From contig PLGA01000557.1 of assembly GCA_003139735.1 (NCBI GenBank), positions 1 to 6,563 on the forward strand: a stretch of 6,563 bases of DNA, in the 5' to 3' direction. Both the position numbers and the translations under genes were made by a program. The notes beneath the pieces are model-generated. The model worked only from the letters and a program-made list of their open reading frames with translations, was not told where the DNA came from and did no database searches. This document shows positions 5,337 through 6,563 of the stretch, in pieces (the first letter of the stretch is position 1; each line of letters begins with the position of its first letter). The DNA is from Bryobacterales bacterium (GTDB taxonomy: Bacteria > Acidobacteriota > Terriglobia > Bryobacterales > Bryobacteraceae).

Positions 5337-6563
5337 GCTGATCGCCATCCTGCGGGAAGTGCGCGATCGCGTACGCGCCCGCCACCCCTCGACGTCGGCG
5401 GGCGCGGCCGGCATGGCGCTTCCGGACCTGGAACCGTTGGTGCGCGCGCGCGACGCCGCGCTGGCGAAGGTCGCCGCCATCGGCACGGTGAATCCGCGGC
5501 GGGGCGGTCCGCTCAATGCTCTGGTGCAGGGGTGGAAGCGGCTGGTGGCGCGCACGCTGGATTGGCACGTCCGCGAGCAGGCGATCTTCAATCGCAAGGC
5601 CATCGATGTGGCAGACGCCGCTATTGAGGCGCTGGCCGCCGCCAATCGCGCGCTGGCGGCGGCGGGGGGCGCCATATCGGACTTGCAAAGCCAACTTGGC
5701 GCCCTCGACCGGCTTTCTGTCGAGACCCGCGACGCGCTGGACCGGTTCGGGAGCGAAATGGAGGAGTTTCGCGAACACTGGCCGGAGATGAAGGACATGC
5801 GCGCGCACTGGGCGGAGTGGCGCCTGGGATGGGAGCATAAACTGGCGCAGAACGAGGTTCAGTTTCTGCGCAGCGTGGCGGACCTTCAATCGGCGTCGTC
5901 CTACCGCGCGGACCTGATGGACGCCAATTATCGCGACGCCCTGCGCGCGCAGCACGCCGACTTTACGGCGGCCTTGGGGCGCGCCAGTCTGGACATTCGC
6001 AACCAGCTTGTGGCCGACATGGAGCGCGTTAAGCTGGATTACGAACGGCTCATCCATACCGAGTTGCGCCTCATCCGGCAGCGGGCCGCGCCGGCGGTTT
6101 GGACGCCGCCGGTGGCCGCCGGACCGGCGGACGCCGCCCCGCTTGACTACACGCGCTTCGCCGAGCGCTTCCGTGGGCCCGAGGAGCGCGTCAAAGCGGG
6201 CCAGCGCATCTACCTCGACCGCTTCGCCGGCAGGCGCGAGGTGCTGGACATCGGCTGCGGCCGCGGCGAGTTCCTGGAGTTGATGCGCGAGGCCGGCATA
6301 CCCGCAGTGGGCATCGACCTGAACGTGGAATGCGTCGCCCTGTGCCGCGATAAGGGTTTGGAGGCGCGGGCGGCGGACCTTTTCGCTTACCTCGAAGATC
6401 TGCCGGAAGGGTCGCTCGACGGCATTTTCTGCGCGCACCTGGTGGAGCATCTGCCGCCCGAACGCTTGCCGCGGATGATCCAACTTTGCGCTACGCGCCT
6501 GGCGCGCGGCGGCGCGATCGCCATCGAGACTCCCAATCCCGAGTGCCTGGCGATCTTCGCCAC
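5323..6563 (+). CDS. Coiled-coil SAM-dependent methyltransferase, C-terminus cut by window end
   Basis: The frame is open from GTG 5323 to the last base (413 full codons). GTG is supported by a G-run (5313-5318) four bases upstream and by ELIAILREVRDRVRARHP right after it. A conserved-looking N-terminal segment has AAIGTVNPRRGG (51-62) and ARTLDWHVREQAIFNR (76-91). A long helical, charged, probably coiled-coil region spans about 95-255, followed by a Pro/Ala linker. Then comes DYTRFAERFRGPEERVKAGQ and a class I methyltransferase domain: VLDIGCGRGEF (307-317, motif I), GIDLN with D332, and HLVEHL (372-377). Such proteins often sit in surface-polysaccharide clusters, where I recall them methylating glycans, sometimes as chain terminators; here that is inference. 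There is no signal peptide. It overlaps queF by 14 bp. Confidence 0.9.
   Translation, partial: MESAELIAILREVRDRVRARHPSTSAGAAGMALPDLEPLVRARDAALAKVAAIGTVNPRRGGPLNALVQGWKRLVARTLDWHVREQAIFNRKAIDVADAAIEALAAANRALAAAGGAISDLQSQLGALDRLSVETRDALDRFGSEMEEFREHWPEMKDMRAHWAEWRLGWEHKLAQNEVQFLRSVADLQSASSYRADLMDANYRDALRAQHADFTAALGRASLDIRNQLVADMERVKLDYERLIHTELRLIRQRAAPAVWTPPVAAGPADAAPLDYTRFAERFRGPEERVKAGQRIYLDRFAGRREVLDIGCGRGEFLELMREAGIPAVGIDLNVECVALCRDKGLEARAADLFAYLEDLPEGSLDGIFCAHLVEHLPPERLPRMIQLCATRLARGGAIAIETPNPECLAIFA

Noticed and set aside
5287..6483. Long minus-strand open frame opposite the methyltransferase
   Set aside because: The plus-strand frame has a full SAM-methyltransferase motif set; the antisense product is low-complexity His/Arg/Ala and typical of GC-rich shadow frames.

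Overview
The window is GC-rich (hand counts: 69% over 3901-4140) and densely packed with bacterial genes. Both strands are used, spacing is tight and genes overlap by a few bases. The mix of a DUF3108 secreted protein, a PpiC/SurA-type parvulin next to a double zinc-ribbon protein, a TIGR00300 enzyme and a coiled-coil methyltransferase reminds me of Acidobacteriota, in particular Solibacter/Bryobacterales-like genomes. That is family recall, not a database result.

Layout, left to right. Bases 1-558 (+) are the C-terminal half of a zinc-type cinnamyl-alcohol-dehydrogenase-like reductase, followed closely by a small uncharacterised gene (570-821, +). On the minus strand, a secreted parvulin prolyl isomerase (2140-1223) is followed after one base by a double zinc-ribbon protein (1221-907). 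The isomerase is divergent from an exported DUF3108 protein (2217-2957, +), and the 76-bp gap between them holds a perfect short palindrome. A minus-strand toxin-antitoxin-like pair comes next: MntA-type nucleotidyltransferase (3648-3343), then HepT/DUF86 (3353-3009), overlapping by 11 bp. The pair lies in a local GC dip, and the HepT active-site motif has lost its arginine. Divergent from it, a plus-strand run of three overlapping genes fills the rest: a TIGR00300 / AgrE-ArgZ-type ornithine cyclodeaminase-like protein (3712-4929), queF (4926-5336) and a long coiled-coil plus SAM-methyltransferase protein (5323 to the window end, truncated there).

How they fit together. The parvulin and the DUF3108 protein probably both act outside the cytoplasm. 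The last three genes look like one transcription unit joined by ATGA and 14-bp overlaps, although their predicted chemistries (amino-acid metabolism, queuosine biosynthesis, polysaccharide-type methylation) have no obvious common pathway. MntA-HepT is the only accessory, defence-like element. I found no RNA gene, CRISPR array, insertion sequence or riboswitch. No gap between genes exceeds about 90 bp, so there is no long non-coding stretch.
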